A stretch of 64,000 nucleotides of DNA, taken from contig NZ_QUZU01000012.1 of the NCBI RefSeq assembly GCF_004682055.1, forward strand, positions 1-64,000. Reading direction: 5' to 3'. Position 1 is the stretch's first letter. Each line of letters begins with the position of its first letter. A program made the translations under genes and the position numbers. Of this stretch, positions 35,197 through 43,144 are shown one piece after another. Source of the DNA: Pseudomonas kairouanensis. Its GTDB lineage: Bacteria > Pseudomonadota > Gammaproteobacteria > Pseudomonadales > Pseudomonadaceae. The notes under the pieces were generated by a model. The model saw nothing but the letters and a program-made list of their open reading frames with translations, did not search any database and was not told the DNA's origin.

Positions 35197-36651
35197 ATGG
35201 CGTTGCCGACCCTACGCATCATCGGATTCATCATCGGCATCTTCCTGATCACCCTCGCGATCGCCATGGTCGTGCCAATGGCCACCCTGGTGATCTTCGA
35301 ACGCACCCGCGACCTGCCCTCGTTCCTGTGGGCCAGCCTGATCACGTTTATCGCCGGCCTGGCCCTGGTGATCCCCGGTCGCCCCGAGCATGTGCACCTG
35401 CGTCCCCGGGACATGTACCTGCTCACCGTCAGCAGTTGGGTAGTGGTGTGTATTTTCGCCGCCCTGCCCTTTTTGCTGACCCAGCACATCAGCTACACCG
35501 ACTCGTTTTTCGAAAGCATGTCCGGCATCACCGCCACCGGCTCCACCGTATTGAGCGGGCTGGACAGCATGTCACCGGGCATCCTGATGTGGCGCTCGCT
35601 GCTGCACTGGCTGGGCGGCATCGGCTTTATCGGCATGGCGGTGGCGATCCTGCCACTGCTGCGCATTGGTGGCATGCGCCTGTTCCAGACCGAGTCCTCG
35701 GACCGCTCGGAAAAGGTCATGCCTCGCTCGCACATGGTGGCGCGCCTGATCGTGGCGGCGTATGTGGGCATCACCATCCTCGGCAGCCTGGCGTTCTGGT
35801 GGGCGGGCATGGGTCTGTTCGATGCGATCAACCATGCGATGTCGGCGATTTCCACCGGCGGGTTCTCCACCTCCGATGAATCCCTGGCCCACTGGAAACA
35901 ACCGGCGGTGCACTGGGTGGCGGTGGTGGTGATGATCCTCGGCAGCCTGCCGTTTGCCCTGTATGTCGCCACGTTGCGCGGCAATCGCAAGGCCTTGATC
36001 AAGGATCAGCAGGTACAAGGCCTGCTCGGCTTGCTACTGGTGACCTGGCTGGTGCTGGGTACCTGGTATTGGTGGACCACCAATTTGCCGTGGCTCGACG
36101 CGCTGCGCCATGTAGCGGTGAACGTGACGTCCGTGGTCACCACCACCGGGTTTGCCCTGGGGGACTACAGCATCTGGGGCAATTTCTCATTGATGCTGTT
36201 TTTCTACCTGGGCTTTGTCGGCGGTTGCTCGGGGTCTACGGCGGGCGGGATCAAGATCTTTCGCTTCCAGGTCGCCTATATCCTGCTCAAGGCCAACTTG
36301 AACCAGTTGATTCACCCACGCGCGGTGATCAAGCAGAAGTACAACGGCCACCGCCTCGACGAAGAGATTGTGCGCTCGATTCTGACCTTCTCGTTTTTCT
36401 TCGCCATCACCATCTGCGCCATCGCCCTGGCCTTGTCGCTGCTGGGCCTGGACTGGATGACCGCGCTGACCGGCGCCGCCAGTACGGTGTCGGGTGTCGG
36501 CCCTGGCCTGGGGGAAACCATCGGCCCGGCCGGCAACTTCGCCAGCCTGCCGGACGCGGCCAAGTGGATCCTGTCGTTCGGCATGCTGCTGGGCCGATTG
36601 GAGATCATCACAGTGTTTGTTCTGTGCATCCCGGCGTTTTGGCGCCACTGA
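35197..36651 (+). CDS. trkH: TrkH-family potassium uptake membrane subunit
   Basis: A 484-residue integral membrane protein of the Trk/Ktr/HKT family. It begins MALPTLRIIGFIIGIFLITL and has about ten helices with the K+-filter glycine segments, such as SMSGITATGSTVLSGL (first), AISTGGFSTS (second), TTTGFALGD (third) and STVSGVGPGLGETIG (fourth); GGCSGSTAGGIK is the glycine-rich loop. TrkH works with TrkA, whose gene is not in this window. The 3-prime end overlaps by 44 bp the convergent AraC gene. Confidence 0.93.
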   Translation: MALPTLRIIGFIIGIFLITLAIAMVVPMATLVIFERTRDLPSFLWASLITFIAGLALVIPGRPEHVHLRPRDMYLLTVSSWVVVCIFAALPFLLTQHISYTDSFFESMSGITATGSTVLSGLDSMSPGILMWRSLLHWLGGIGFIGMAVAILPLLRIGGMRLFQTESSDRSEKVMPRSHMVARLIVAAYVGITILGSLAFWWAGMGLFDAINHAMSAISTGGFSTSDESLAHWKQPAVHWVAVVVMILGSLPFALYVATLRGNRKALIKDQQVQGLLGLLLVTWLVLGTWYWWTTNLPWLDALRHVAVNVTSVVTTTGFALGDYSIWGNFSLMLFFYLGFVGGCSGSTAGGIKIFRFQVAYILLKANLNQLIHPRAVIKQKYNGHRLDEEIVRSILTFSFFFAITICAIALALSLLGLDWMTALTGAASTVSGVGPGLGETIGPAGNFASLPDAAKWILSFGMLLGRLEIITVFVLCIPAFWRH

Positions 36652-37666
36652 CGCCCGACGCTTCCAACAACCGCGTCCGGTATTCACCGGGCGTGGTGTC
36701 GAACCAGCGACGAAACGCGCGAAAGAAGTTGCTCGGGTCGGCAAACCCCAACAGGTAGGCAATTTCCAGCAGGGTCATGCTCGGCTGCGCCAGGTATTGC
36801 TCGGCCAGTTCACGGCGGGTGTCGTCGAGCAGGGTCTGAAAGCTGGTGCCCTCCTCCTGCAAGCGCCGCTGCAGGGTGCGTTGGGACAGGTGCAGGGTCT
36901 GGGCCACCACTTCACGCTTGGGCTCGCCCTGTGGCAGCAGGCGGCACAGCACCTGGCGCGCCTTGTGGGTCACGCGGCTTTCCGAAAAGCGCGCCAGGTA
37001 TTCCCCGGCAAAGCGATCATGCAGCAGTGCCATCGCCTCGTTTGCGGTGGGCAGCGGCGCGTCCATGTCGGCGCGCTCGAAGATCAGCGCGTCATAGGGG
37101 GCGTTGAATTCCAGCGGCGCATGGAACGCTTGCTTATAGGGCGTAAGGTCGGCGGGCTGCTCGCCTTGCAGCACCACTTTACGCGGCTGCAAGGTGCGCC
37201 CGGTTAACCAGCCACACAGCGCCAGGGCACTGGCCAACGAGGCTTCGGCACTTTGCCGGGTGGGTGGCAGATGGTCACCGTGCACCGTCAGGATCAGCGC
37301 ATAACCTTCGGGTAACAGGCGGAAACTCAGGTCGGCGCTTTCAGCGATGATCCGCTGGTAGCGCACCAGGCGCATAAAACCTTCGGCCAGGGTGTTACTG
37401 GACATCAGTGCATAACCGGCCACATGAAACGACGCCGGACGCACCACCTTGCCCATGTTCAGGCCTATGGCCGGGTTGCCCGACAGCTCCACCGCCCGCT
37501 GCCATAGCCGGGTCATGGCGTCTTGCGGGAAGCGTGCATCAGGGTCATTGAGGGCGGCGTAATCCAGGCCCAGTTGCTTGAACAGCGCCCGGCAGTCCAG
37601 GCCATCCATTTCCAATGCCTTGACTATCCCCATTGCCCAGCTTGCAGAAGTTGTTCGTTCGCTCAT
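36608..37666 (-). CDS. AraC-family transcriptional regulator
   Basis: A 352-residue regulator with an N-terminal arabinose-binding-like effector part (about residues 15-210) and a C-terminal double HTH of the AraC type. The latter shows RRLQEEGTSFQTLLDDTRRE and the signature IAYLLGFADPSNFFRAFRRW (near 300). Target unknown. Its 3-prime end overlaps trkH on the other strand by 44 bp, which could cause convergent interference, but this is not proof of regulation. Confidence 0.92.
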   Translation of the reverse strand: MSERTTSASWAMGIVKALEMDGLDCRALFKQLGLDYAALNDPDARFPQDAMTRLWQRAVELSGNPAIGLNMGKVVRPASFHVAGYALMSSNTLAEGFMRLVRYQRIIAESADLSFRLLPEGYALILTVHGDHLPPTRQSAEASLASALALCGWLTGRTLQPRKVVLQGEQPADLTPYKQAFHAPLEFNAPYDALIFERADMDAPLPTANEAMALLHDRFAGEYLARFSESRVTHKARQVLCRLLPQGEPKREVVAQTLHLSQRTLQRRLQEEGTSFQTLLDDTRRELAEQYLAQPSMTLLEIAYLLGFADPSNFFRAFRRWFDTTPGEYRTRLLEASGVSGAKTPGCTEQTL

Positions 37667-37828
37667 GGCGTCTTCTTAATAAAGCAGGCTTAAAACGGCA
37701 GCCAGGAAAGCCAAGGATACTAAAGTGGCATCTATTGTCACTGGCTGTTGCTACTGATCACTCTAGACTCAAATAAGCTCCCCGCCGAACATCTGTAGGG
37801 CGGCAAAACAATCAAAGGGCCGGCCACC

Positions 37829-38140
37829 GTGGAAAACGTCAGACAATTCAACAGCTTCGCCGAGTTTTACCCGTATTACCTGCGTGAACACGCCGACAGC
37901 ACCTGTCGGCGCCTGCATTTTGTCGGCACCACGCTGGTGATCGGCATCCTGGCCTATGCCGTTGGTCGGGGTTCGCTGGGCTTGCTGTTGGCCGTGCCGA
38001 TAGCCGGTTACAGTTTTGCCTGGGTGGGCCACTTCTTCTTCGAAAAGAACCGCCCAGCCACCTTCAAGCACCCGTTCTACAGCCTTTTGGGCGATTTTGT
38101 GATGTACCGCGACATGATCCTGGGCAAGGTGCCGTTCTAG
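37829..38140 (+). CDS. Mpo1/DUF962-family small membrane protein
   Basis: A 103-residue protein starting at a GTG with AAAGGG upstream. Family signs are the conserved FAEFYPYYLREHADSTCRRL near the N-terminus, a membrane hairpin (TTLVIGILAYAVGRGSLGLL then AVPIAGYSFAWVGHFFFEKN), and FKHPFYSLLGDFVMY. Relatives include yeast Mpo1, an Fe-dependent dioxygenase in alpha-oxidation of phytosphingosine-derived fatty acids; the conserved His residues needed are visible, but bacterial function is not known. Confidence 0.88.
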   Translation: MENVRQFNSFAEFYPYYLREHADSTCRRLHFVGTTLVIGILAYAVGRGSLGLLLAVPIAGYSFAWVGHFFFEKNRPATFKHPFYSLLGDFVMYRDMILGKVPF

Positions 38141-38287
38141 CCAAACGACCGTTTTAACGATGAAAGTTCCTACATCCGTCGAGATAAAAATCTTTTTGTC
38201 ATTTGCAGTGCTGTATCCTGCCAAGGCTTTTTGAGAGCGCGGAATCACCTGCGATTGAAAAAACAGACCTTGCGAGGAGCGACGACG

Positions 38288-38416
38288 ATGCACGAGATAC
38301 CTAATCTCCCCTTCCCAAGCCTGCACCCTACAGAGCAGCCAACACCGCAGCAGGCCAGCGACAAACAGCCTGAGGCCAAAGAAGCAAAACCAGTCGACAG
38401 CGAAAGCCAGGACTGA
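38288..38416 (+). CDS. small Pro/Gln-rich protein
   Basis: A 42-residue frame starting MHEIPNLPFPSLHPTEQPTP and ending SESQD. It is rich in Pro, Gln, Glu and Lys and likely disordered. It has GAGG-containing sequence (TTGCGAGGAGCG) upstream as a good ribosome site. No function is recognised. It is in a run of short genes followed by a strong 13-bp hairpin. Confidence 0.5.
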   Translation: MHEIPNLPFPSLHPTEQPTPQQASDKQPEAKEAKPVDSESQD

Positions 38417-38430
38417 CGCCGTACCAGACC

Positions 38431-38464
38431 GTGTGGAAAGCGCAGCTTTGAGCGCTTTCCACAC
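38431..38464. repeat. perfect 13-bp inverted repeat (hairpin)
   Basis: GTGTGGAAAGCGC at 38431-38443 and GCGCTTTCCACAC at 38452-38464 with an 8-base loop (AGCTTTGA). It has no T-run next to it, so it is not a typical terminator. It lies between two small genes, 25 bp before the second start. Confidence 0.8.
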
Positions 38465-38488
38465 TGCCTGAATGAAACGAGACCCACC

Positions 38489-38659
38489 ATGACCGACACC
38501 CCAGACTCCGCCGTTCTCGACGCTGCCCTGCAGATGGTCGAGGTATGGAACCGCCTCAGCGCAGACAAGCAAGCCCTGCTGCTCAAGCGCTTCGGCACCC
38601 AGGAAAACGCCCTGGCCGCGCTGGTCACCACGCAATTGCTGAACCCTGCGCACTCCTGA
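38489..38659 (+). CDS. small hypothetical protein
   Basis: A 56-residue frame starting MTDTPDSAVLDAALQMVEVW, with helical character (VEVWNRLSADKQALLLKRFG) and ending LNPAHS. GC3 and the charged helix content resemble a real protein, and the start is near a purine-rich site (AACGAGA). No known domain was recognised. It shares the local context with the 42-residue gene before it. Confidence 0.5.
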   Translation: MTDTPDSAVLDAALQMVEVWNRLSADKQALLLKRFGTQENALAALVTTQLLNPAHS

Positions 38660-38763
38660 TGCGTTTCTGAGCTACGCTTTTTGAGTATTAGCCGCCCTGC
38701 CCGGCCAAAGCGCCGGTATCATTAGCAGCCTATCTTTACCTGCTGCGACAGTGGACCTCTCCC

Positions 38764-39960
38764 ATGCCAGATACCCAGCGCCCCCTAGCGGTCACGCTGC
38801 AAGTTGTTTCCATCGTGTTGTTCACCTTTATTGGCTACCTGAATATCGGCATTCCCCTGGCCGTGTTGCCGGGCTATGTCCACAGTGAGCTGGGCTACGG
38901 CGCGGTCGTTGCGGGGCTGGTGATCAGCGTGCAATACCTGGCCACCCTGCTGAGCCGCCCCTATGCCGGCAAAATCATCGATAACCTGGGCAGTAAGCGC
39001 GCAGTGTTGATCGGCCTGGCGGGCTGCGGCCTGAGCGGCGTGTTCATGCTGCTGGCGGCATGGTTTTCCAGCCTGCCGGCGGTGAGCCTTGTGAGCCTGC
39101 TGATTGGCCGCCTGGTGCTGGGCAGTGCAGAAAGCCTGGTGGGCTCGGGTGCCATCGGCTGGGGCATTGGCCGGGTAGGTGCGGAAAATACTGCCAAGGT
39201 GATTTCCTGGAATGGCATCGCCAGCTATGGCGCACTGGCCGTCGGCGCGCCGCTGGGCGTGTTGCTGGTGAGGAATTTCGGGCTGTGGAGCATGGGCGTC
39301 AGCATCATCCTGCTGGCGGTCGTGGGCCTGCTTCTGGCCTGGAATAAAGTCGCGGCGCCGATTGTGGCGGGTGTGCGACTGCCGTTCATGAATGTGCTGG
39401 GCCGCGTCCTGCCCCATGGCTGTGCGTTGGCGCTGGGCTCCATCGGCTTTGGCACCATCGCGACCTTCATCACCTTGTATTACACCACCCAGCATTGGGA
39501 AAACGCGGTGTGGGCCCTGAGCCTGTTCGGCGCCAGCTTTATCGGTGCGCGCCTGCTGTTTGGCAACCTGATCAACCGTATCGGCGGCTTTCGCGTTGCG
39601 ATCGCCTGCTTGTCGGTGGAGATTCTCGGCCTGCTACTGCTGTGGCTGGCGCCAGATGCCAACCTGGCCCTGGCAGGCGCGGCATTGAGCGGATTTGGCT
39701 TTTCCCTGGTGTTCCCGGCGCTGGGTGTGGAAGCGGTCAACCTGGTGCCCGCGTCCAGCCGAGGCGCGGCGGTGGGGGCTTATTCGCTGTTTATCGACCT
39801 GTCGCTGGGCATCACCGGGCCATTGGCCGGGGCGGTGGCATCAGGGTTCGGGTTTGCCTCGATCTTTCTGTTCGCCGCCCTCGCCGCCCTCGGTGGGTTG
39901 TTGCTGAGCGTGTACCTGTACCGTCAGGCCCCCAAGGCCCGCGAAGCGCGCGGCGACTAG
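38764..39960 (+). CDS. MFS transporter (YfcJ/YhhS type)
   Basis: A 398-residue major-facilitator protein with 12 hydrophobic helices. The MFS cytoplasmic loop motif between helices 2 and 3 reads [20 protein letters not shown] (G-x-x-x-D-x-x-G-x-K/R). It belongs to the YfcJ/YhhS (UPF0226) group of presumed drug or sugar efflux pumps. The substrate is unknown. The last 4 bp overlap the convergent arfB stop. Confidence 0.9.
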   Translation: MPDTQRPLAVTLQVVSIVLFTFIGYLNIGIPLAVLPGYVHSELGYGAVVAGLVISVQYLATLLSRPYAGKIIDNLGSKRAVLIGLAGCGLSGVFMLLAAWFSSLPAVSLVSLLIGRLVLGSAESLVGSGAIGWGIGRVGAENTAKVISWNGIASYGALAVGAPLGVLLVRNFGLWSMGVSIILLAVVGLLLAWNKVAAPIVAGVRLPFMNVLGRVLPHGCALALGSIGFGTIATFITLYYTTQHWENAVWALSLFGASFIGARLLFGNLINRIGGFRVAIACLSVEILGLLLLWLAPDANLALAGAALSGFGFSLVFPALGVEAVNLVPASSRGAAVGAYSLFIDLSLGITGPLAGAVASGFGFASIFLFAALAALGGLLLSVYLYRQAPKAREARGD

Positions 39961-40370
39961 AAGTCCACCTTGCCGCGCCCGGCCTTGATGTTGCCGCGCT
40001 TGGTCTTGGATTCGAGCCGACGCTTTTTCGAGCCCAGCGTCGGTTTGGTCGGGCGGCGCTTCTTCTCTACCTTGGTGGCGCTCTGGATCAACTCCACCAG
40101 ACGCTCCAACGCATCCGCGCGGTTCTGCTCCTGGGTCCGGTATTGCTGGGCCTTGAGCACCAGCACGCCTTCGCTGGTGATACGGCTATCCCGCAGGGCC
40201 AGCAGCCGCTCCTTGTAGAACTCCGGCAACGACGACGCCGGAATATCAAAACGCAGGTGCACCGCACTCGACACCTTGTTGACGTTCTGCCCACCGGCGC
40301 CCTGGGCGCGAATGGCGGTCAACTCGATCTCGGCATCCGGCAGGTGCACATTGTTGGAAATTTCCAGCAT
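39957..40370 (-). CDS. arfB: alternative ribosome-rescue factor ArfB (peptidyl-tRNA hydrolase)
   Basis: A 137-residue protein that rescues stalled ribosomes without a stop codon in the A site. It has the release-factor GGQ motif (Gly26-Gly27-Gln28, in [19 protein letters not shown]) and the basic C-terminal tail [20 protein letters not shown], which enters the empty mRNA channel. The ATG at 40370 is chosen over a TTG one codon earlier. It is downstream of the pentapeptide-repeat gene with 12 bp spacing, likely cotranscribed. Confidence 0.96.
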   Translation of the reverse strand: MLEISNNVHLPDAEIELTAIRAQGAGGQNVNKVSSAVHLRFDIPASSLPEFYKERLLALRDSRITSEGVLVLKAQQYRTQEQNRADALERLVELIQSATKVEKKRRPTKPTLGSKKRRLESKTKRGNIKAGRGKVDF

Positions 40371-40382
40371 CAATCAAAAACC

Positions 40383-41066
40383 TTAAGCAACGGACAAGCC
40401 CAACTCGGACAACAACATCGACGCCTGGGCTTTGGAAATCACGGCGCCTTTGAACAGTTTGGCATCATTGAGGCGAAACCCGCTCAAATCCGCACCCCGA
40501 AGGTCCGCGCCGGCGAAATTGGCACCGTTGATACGGGCGTGGGCCAGGCTACAGTCGATCAACTCGGCTTTGCGAAAGTCCGCGTCCGACAAATCGCTGT
40601 CGGAAAAATCCAGGTTGGTAAGCACGGTGCGGGCAAACGACAACCCGGACAGAAACGCACTGTTCAAGCGGGTTTCGCTGAAACTCAGGCCCAGCGACGC
40701 GCAATGGGTGAAGTTGGCACCCGTTAATTTACAGTGCTCGAAACCCGCCTGGGACAGCTTGCTGCGCTGCCAACGGGTGTTGTTCAGGTCGCAACTGTGG
40801 AAATGCGCCTCCAGCAGGTTGGCCGCTTCGAAGATGGCGTGGCTGGCGCGGCAGCTTTTCCACTGGGTGCCCTCCAGGCGCGAGCCGAGGAAGGAGGTTT
40901 GGATGAGGATGCAGCGTTCGAAGACCCAGTGGTCCAGGGCCATGCGCGACAAATCGGCACCGCTGAGGTCCACGCCGATCAAGCGTAACGGGCCGTTGTG
41001 CTGGGCGATCAGGTCTTCCAGCTCATCGCGTTGGAGGGTGCCGCCGTCGATGTCGGTGTGGTGCAT
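40383..41066 (-). CDS. pentapeptide-repeat protein
   Basis: A 227-residue protein composed mostly of tandem A(D/N)LXX pentapeptides, seen as GVDLSGADLSRMALD near the start and ANFAGADLRGADLSGFRLND near the end. It folds as a right-handed quadrilateral beta-helix. Relatives such as Qnr and MfpA mimic DNA and protect gyrase from fluoroquinolones, but most members have no known role. It begins next to the lower-GC rloA/rloB-like module and heads away from it, so it may mark the edge of the insert. Confidence 0.9.
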   Translation of the reverse strand: MHHTDIDGGTLQRDELEDLIAQHNGPLRLIGVDLSGADLSRMALDHWVFERCILIQTSFLGSRLEGTQWKSCRASHAIFEAANLLEAHFHSCDLNNTRWQRSKLSQAGFEHCKLTGANFTHCASLGLSFSETRLNSAFLSGLSFARTVLTNLDFSDSDLSDADFRKAELIDCSLAHARINGANFAGADLRGADLSGFRLNDAKLFKGAVISKAQASMLLSELGLSVA

Positions 41067-41133
41067 GGGGACTACCGTGGGTTGCTGAGTCGGGCAAGCA
41101 GTTTAACCTCCAACAATACGAAGTGCAGAAAAA

Positions 41134-41199
41134 ATGCAGCTGCTTTCATATTTAGCTATATTGTCCGTCTATCAGTGTCATCAATTGCGGGTTTTCTGC
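41134..41199 (+). promoter_or_regulatory. probable promoter region of the rloA-rloB-like module
   Basis: An AT-rich stretch between two divergent genes. TATATT at 41157-41162 makes a good -10, with a weak TGCAGC 17 bp upstream as -35. The region lacks the usual high GC of the genome. Confidence 0.35.
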
Positions 41200-42456
41200 A
41201 TGCTAATCGAATTTTCTGTCAGTAATTTCCGTTCCTTTCGCGAGAAGCAGACCTTGTCGATGGTCGCTTCACCTAGACTGGGAAAGAAGCAAAATGTGTT
41301 TGATCCTGAATTGGAGGGTGAGAGTTTTCCGAAGCTTTTGAAGGTGGCGGCGATTTATGGGCCGAATGCATCAGGCAAGTCAAATCTTGTAAAAGCATTC
41401 GATGTAATCCCTGCGTTGCTACGCCGATCCCCGGGCGCGAATTACTCGATTCCTGTTATGCCATTTAGATTTGACTCAGAATTGGCTGCTAAACCTAGCC
41501 TTTTCGAAGCGCACTTCATTGAAGACAATCTTCGTTTCCAATACGTGATCGCTGCGACTTCAGAGAGGATATTTGAGGAAACGCTTAGCTGCTATCCGAA
41601 GGGAAAGGAAAGCCTACTTTTCTCTAGAAAATTCAGCCCCGACACCGGCGAATCCTATGTCTTCGGAGAAGCACTGGAAGGCGGCGGTATGGTTCATGAA
41701 GCTTGGAAGCGACTTACAGCCCCTCAAAGCCTATTTTTGGCTCAAGCAGTGCTGAACAGTAGCGAGGAATTGCAACAACTAAAAAGCCCTTATCAATGGT
41801 TGGAAAGTTCAAACCTCTGTATAGGTCAAGACGGTATGAATTCTTGGTCATTGGCATCGAGGTCGATGGTCATGCAAACCCCTGGCGCCAAGGATTCCCT
41901 GCAAAGTTTCATGCAACGCTTAGACGTCCCTATTACCGATATCCGTTTTGAGAAAAAGACCGAGTTTGACTATAAGAAAGGGCCTCACACCGAATTTAAT
42001 GACTATTTGATGTTTGTGGGAAAAGAGTCCAATACGAAGCTGACTCATACCACTGCATTGGGTGATGTCGAATTCGACTTCAGCGAGGAATCGGGAGGGA
42101 CACAAAATTTGATTGGGTTTTGGTTGCCATGGATGAATTTGAATATGTCATCCAAAGGTAGCGTTGTCGTTATCGACGAACTAGACAGCAGCTTGCACCC
42201 TAAAATCGTTGAAAGCCTAATTAAAGAGCATCTTGCCGGAAATAAAAATACGCAACTAATTTTTACAACTCACGACACCCACCTAATGAACACGAAGCTC
42301 CTTAGAAGAGACCAATTCTGGGTCACCGAACGTGACACCAACGGCGCAACCCAAATGTTTTCCATCCATGACTTTAAAGGGAGAGACAGTGAGGACGTCG
42401 AAAAGCGCTACTACGAAGGTCGCTATCGCGGTTTGCCGATCCTCAGCAGGAGCTAA
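41200..42456 (+). CDS. RloA-like AAA/ABC-type ATPase, first gene of a two-gene defence-type module
   Basis: A 418-residue ATPase, MLIEFSVSNFRSFREKQTLS at the start, the typical opening of the RloA/OLD-like ABC ATPases. Walker A is GPNASGKSN (54-62), Walker B is VVVIDELDSSLHP with Asp326-Glu327, and the switch His358 is in FTTHDTHL. There are no membrane segments. It ends 2 bp before its partner gene at 42459. GC is clearly lower than the flanks, with more A-rich codons. Such ATPases pair with Toprim-type partners in AbiL and PARIS, and may sense phage proteins. Function here is inferred from architecture. Another start at 41134 is less likely. Confidence 0.8.
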   Translation: MLIEFSVSNFRSFREKQTLSMVASPRLGKKQNVFDPELEGESFPKLLKVAAIYGPNASGKSNLVKAFDVIPALLRRSPGANYSIPVMPFRFDSELAAKPSLFEAHFIEDNLRFQYVIAATSERIFEETLSCYPKGKESLLFSRKFSPDTGESYVFGEALEGGGMVHEAWKRLTAPQSLFLAQAVLNSSEELQQLKSPYQWLESSNLCIGQDGMNSWSLASRSMVMQTPGAKDSLQSFMQRLDVPITDIRFEKKTEFDYKKGPHTEFNDYLMFVGKESNTKLTHTTALGDVEFDFSEESGGTQNLIGFWLPWMNLNMSSKGSVVVIDELDSSLHPKIVESLIKEHLAGNKNTQLIFTTHDTHLMNTKLLRRDQFWVTERDTNGATQMFSIHDFKGRDSEDVEKRYYEGRYRGLPILSRS

Positions 42457-42458
42457 CC

Positions 42459-43085
42459 ATGGCTCGCACAGCTGACTCATTCAGGAGAAGGGAACCTCGG
42501 TTTCAGCAACAAGCAACCGTACTCGTCATTTGCGAAGACCTGCAATCCAGCAAGGTTTATCTGGAGGACGCCGCCGTTCATTTTCGATCCCATGCAAAAA
42601 TCGAAATAATGCACTGCGGCGTCACCCACCCAAAAGGCATTGTCGAGTACGCGATTGAGCGTCAAAAGAAATTCGACAAAGTCTTCTGCGCCATCGACCG
42701 AGACACGCATGAGTCATTTGATGAAGCCATCCGACTCTCCAAAGCACACGACAAAATAACCATCATTGCCTCGTACCCCTGCTTCGAATATTGGCTACTG
42801 CTGCATTTCGGCTACACCCGCAAACCTTACTCGCGATCAGGCAAACACTCGGCGGGCGATCTCGTTGGAGCAGATCTGCGAACCAAACCTGGCATGGCGG
42901 ACTACGCCAAGTCGGGTTTGAAGGGTTATTTCAAAATGCTCGCTGGCGAGCGGTTCGAAAACGCACGAAAGCATGCACCGAGAAGCTTGCAAGATGCAAT
43001 CAAGAGTAACGATAGAAACCCCAGCACCGAGATTCATCTGCTGATGGATGAATTCGAAGCCATCTCAAAGCCCGCAAAGCTGTAG
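42459..43085 (+). CDS. RloB-family protein, second gene of the module (Toprim-like)
   Basis: A 208-residue protein of the RloB type. The opening MARTADSFRRREPRFQQQAT (R-x-x-R-F) is typical. Glu26 in VICEDLQSSK, the pair Asp80-x-Asp82 in FCAIDRDTHE and the block YPCFEYWLLLHF (106-117) are the conserved elements. E plus D-x-D matches the metal site of Toprim nucleases. The start is 2 bp after the upstream ATPase stop, so translational coupling is likely. RloB-like proteins are the second gene in AbiL-type abortive infection. Nuclease activity and phage defence are inferred only. Confidence 0.8.
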   Translation: MARTADSFRRREPRFQQQATVLVICEDLQSSKVYLEDAAVHFRSHAKIEIMHCGVTHPKGIVEYAIERQKKFDKVFCAIDRDTHESFDEAIRLSKAHDKITIIASYPCFEYWLLLHFGYTRKPYSRSGKHSAGDLVGADLRTKPGMADYAKSGLKGYFKMLAGERFENARKHAPRSLQDAIKSNDRNPSTEIHLLMDEFEAISKPAKL

Positions 43086-43099
43086 GTCCCTGACAAAAA

Positions 43100-43126
43100 A
43101 CAAACCCGACTTAAGGTCGGGTTTGT
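43100..43126. terminator. shared terminator between rloB-like gene and aroP
   Basis: A perfect 11-bp stem ACAAACCCGAC / GTCGGGTTTGT (loop TTAAG). On the minus strand it is followed by six T, so it mainly ends aroP; on the plus strand the T-run is short. Confidence 0.85.
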
Positions 43127-43144
43127 CGTTCAACGCAAGCTAGC

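Noticed and set aside
40383..41066. Pentapeptide protein as a Qnr-type quinolone-resistance gene
   Set aside because: Pentapeptide repeats are common; no Qnr-specific loops could be recognised by eye.
43100..43126. Terminator as evidence that the rlo-like module is a self-contained cassette
   Set aside because: Its T-run favours the minus strand, so it more likely belongs to aroP.
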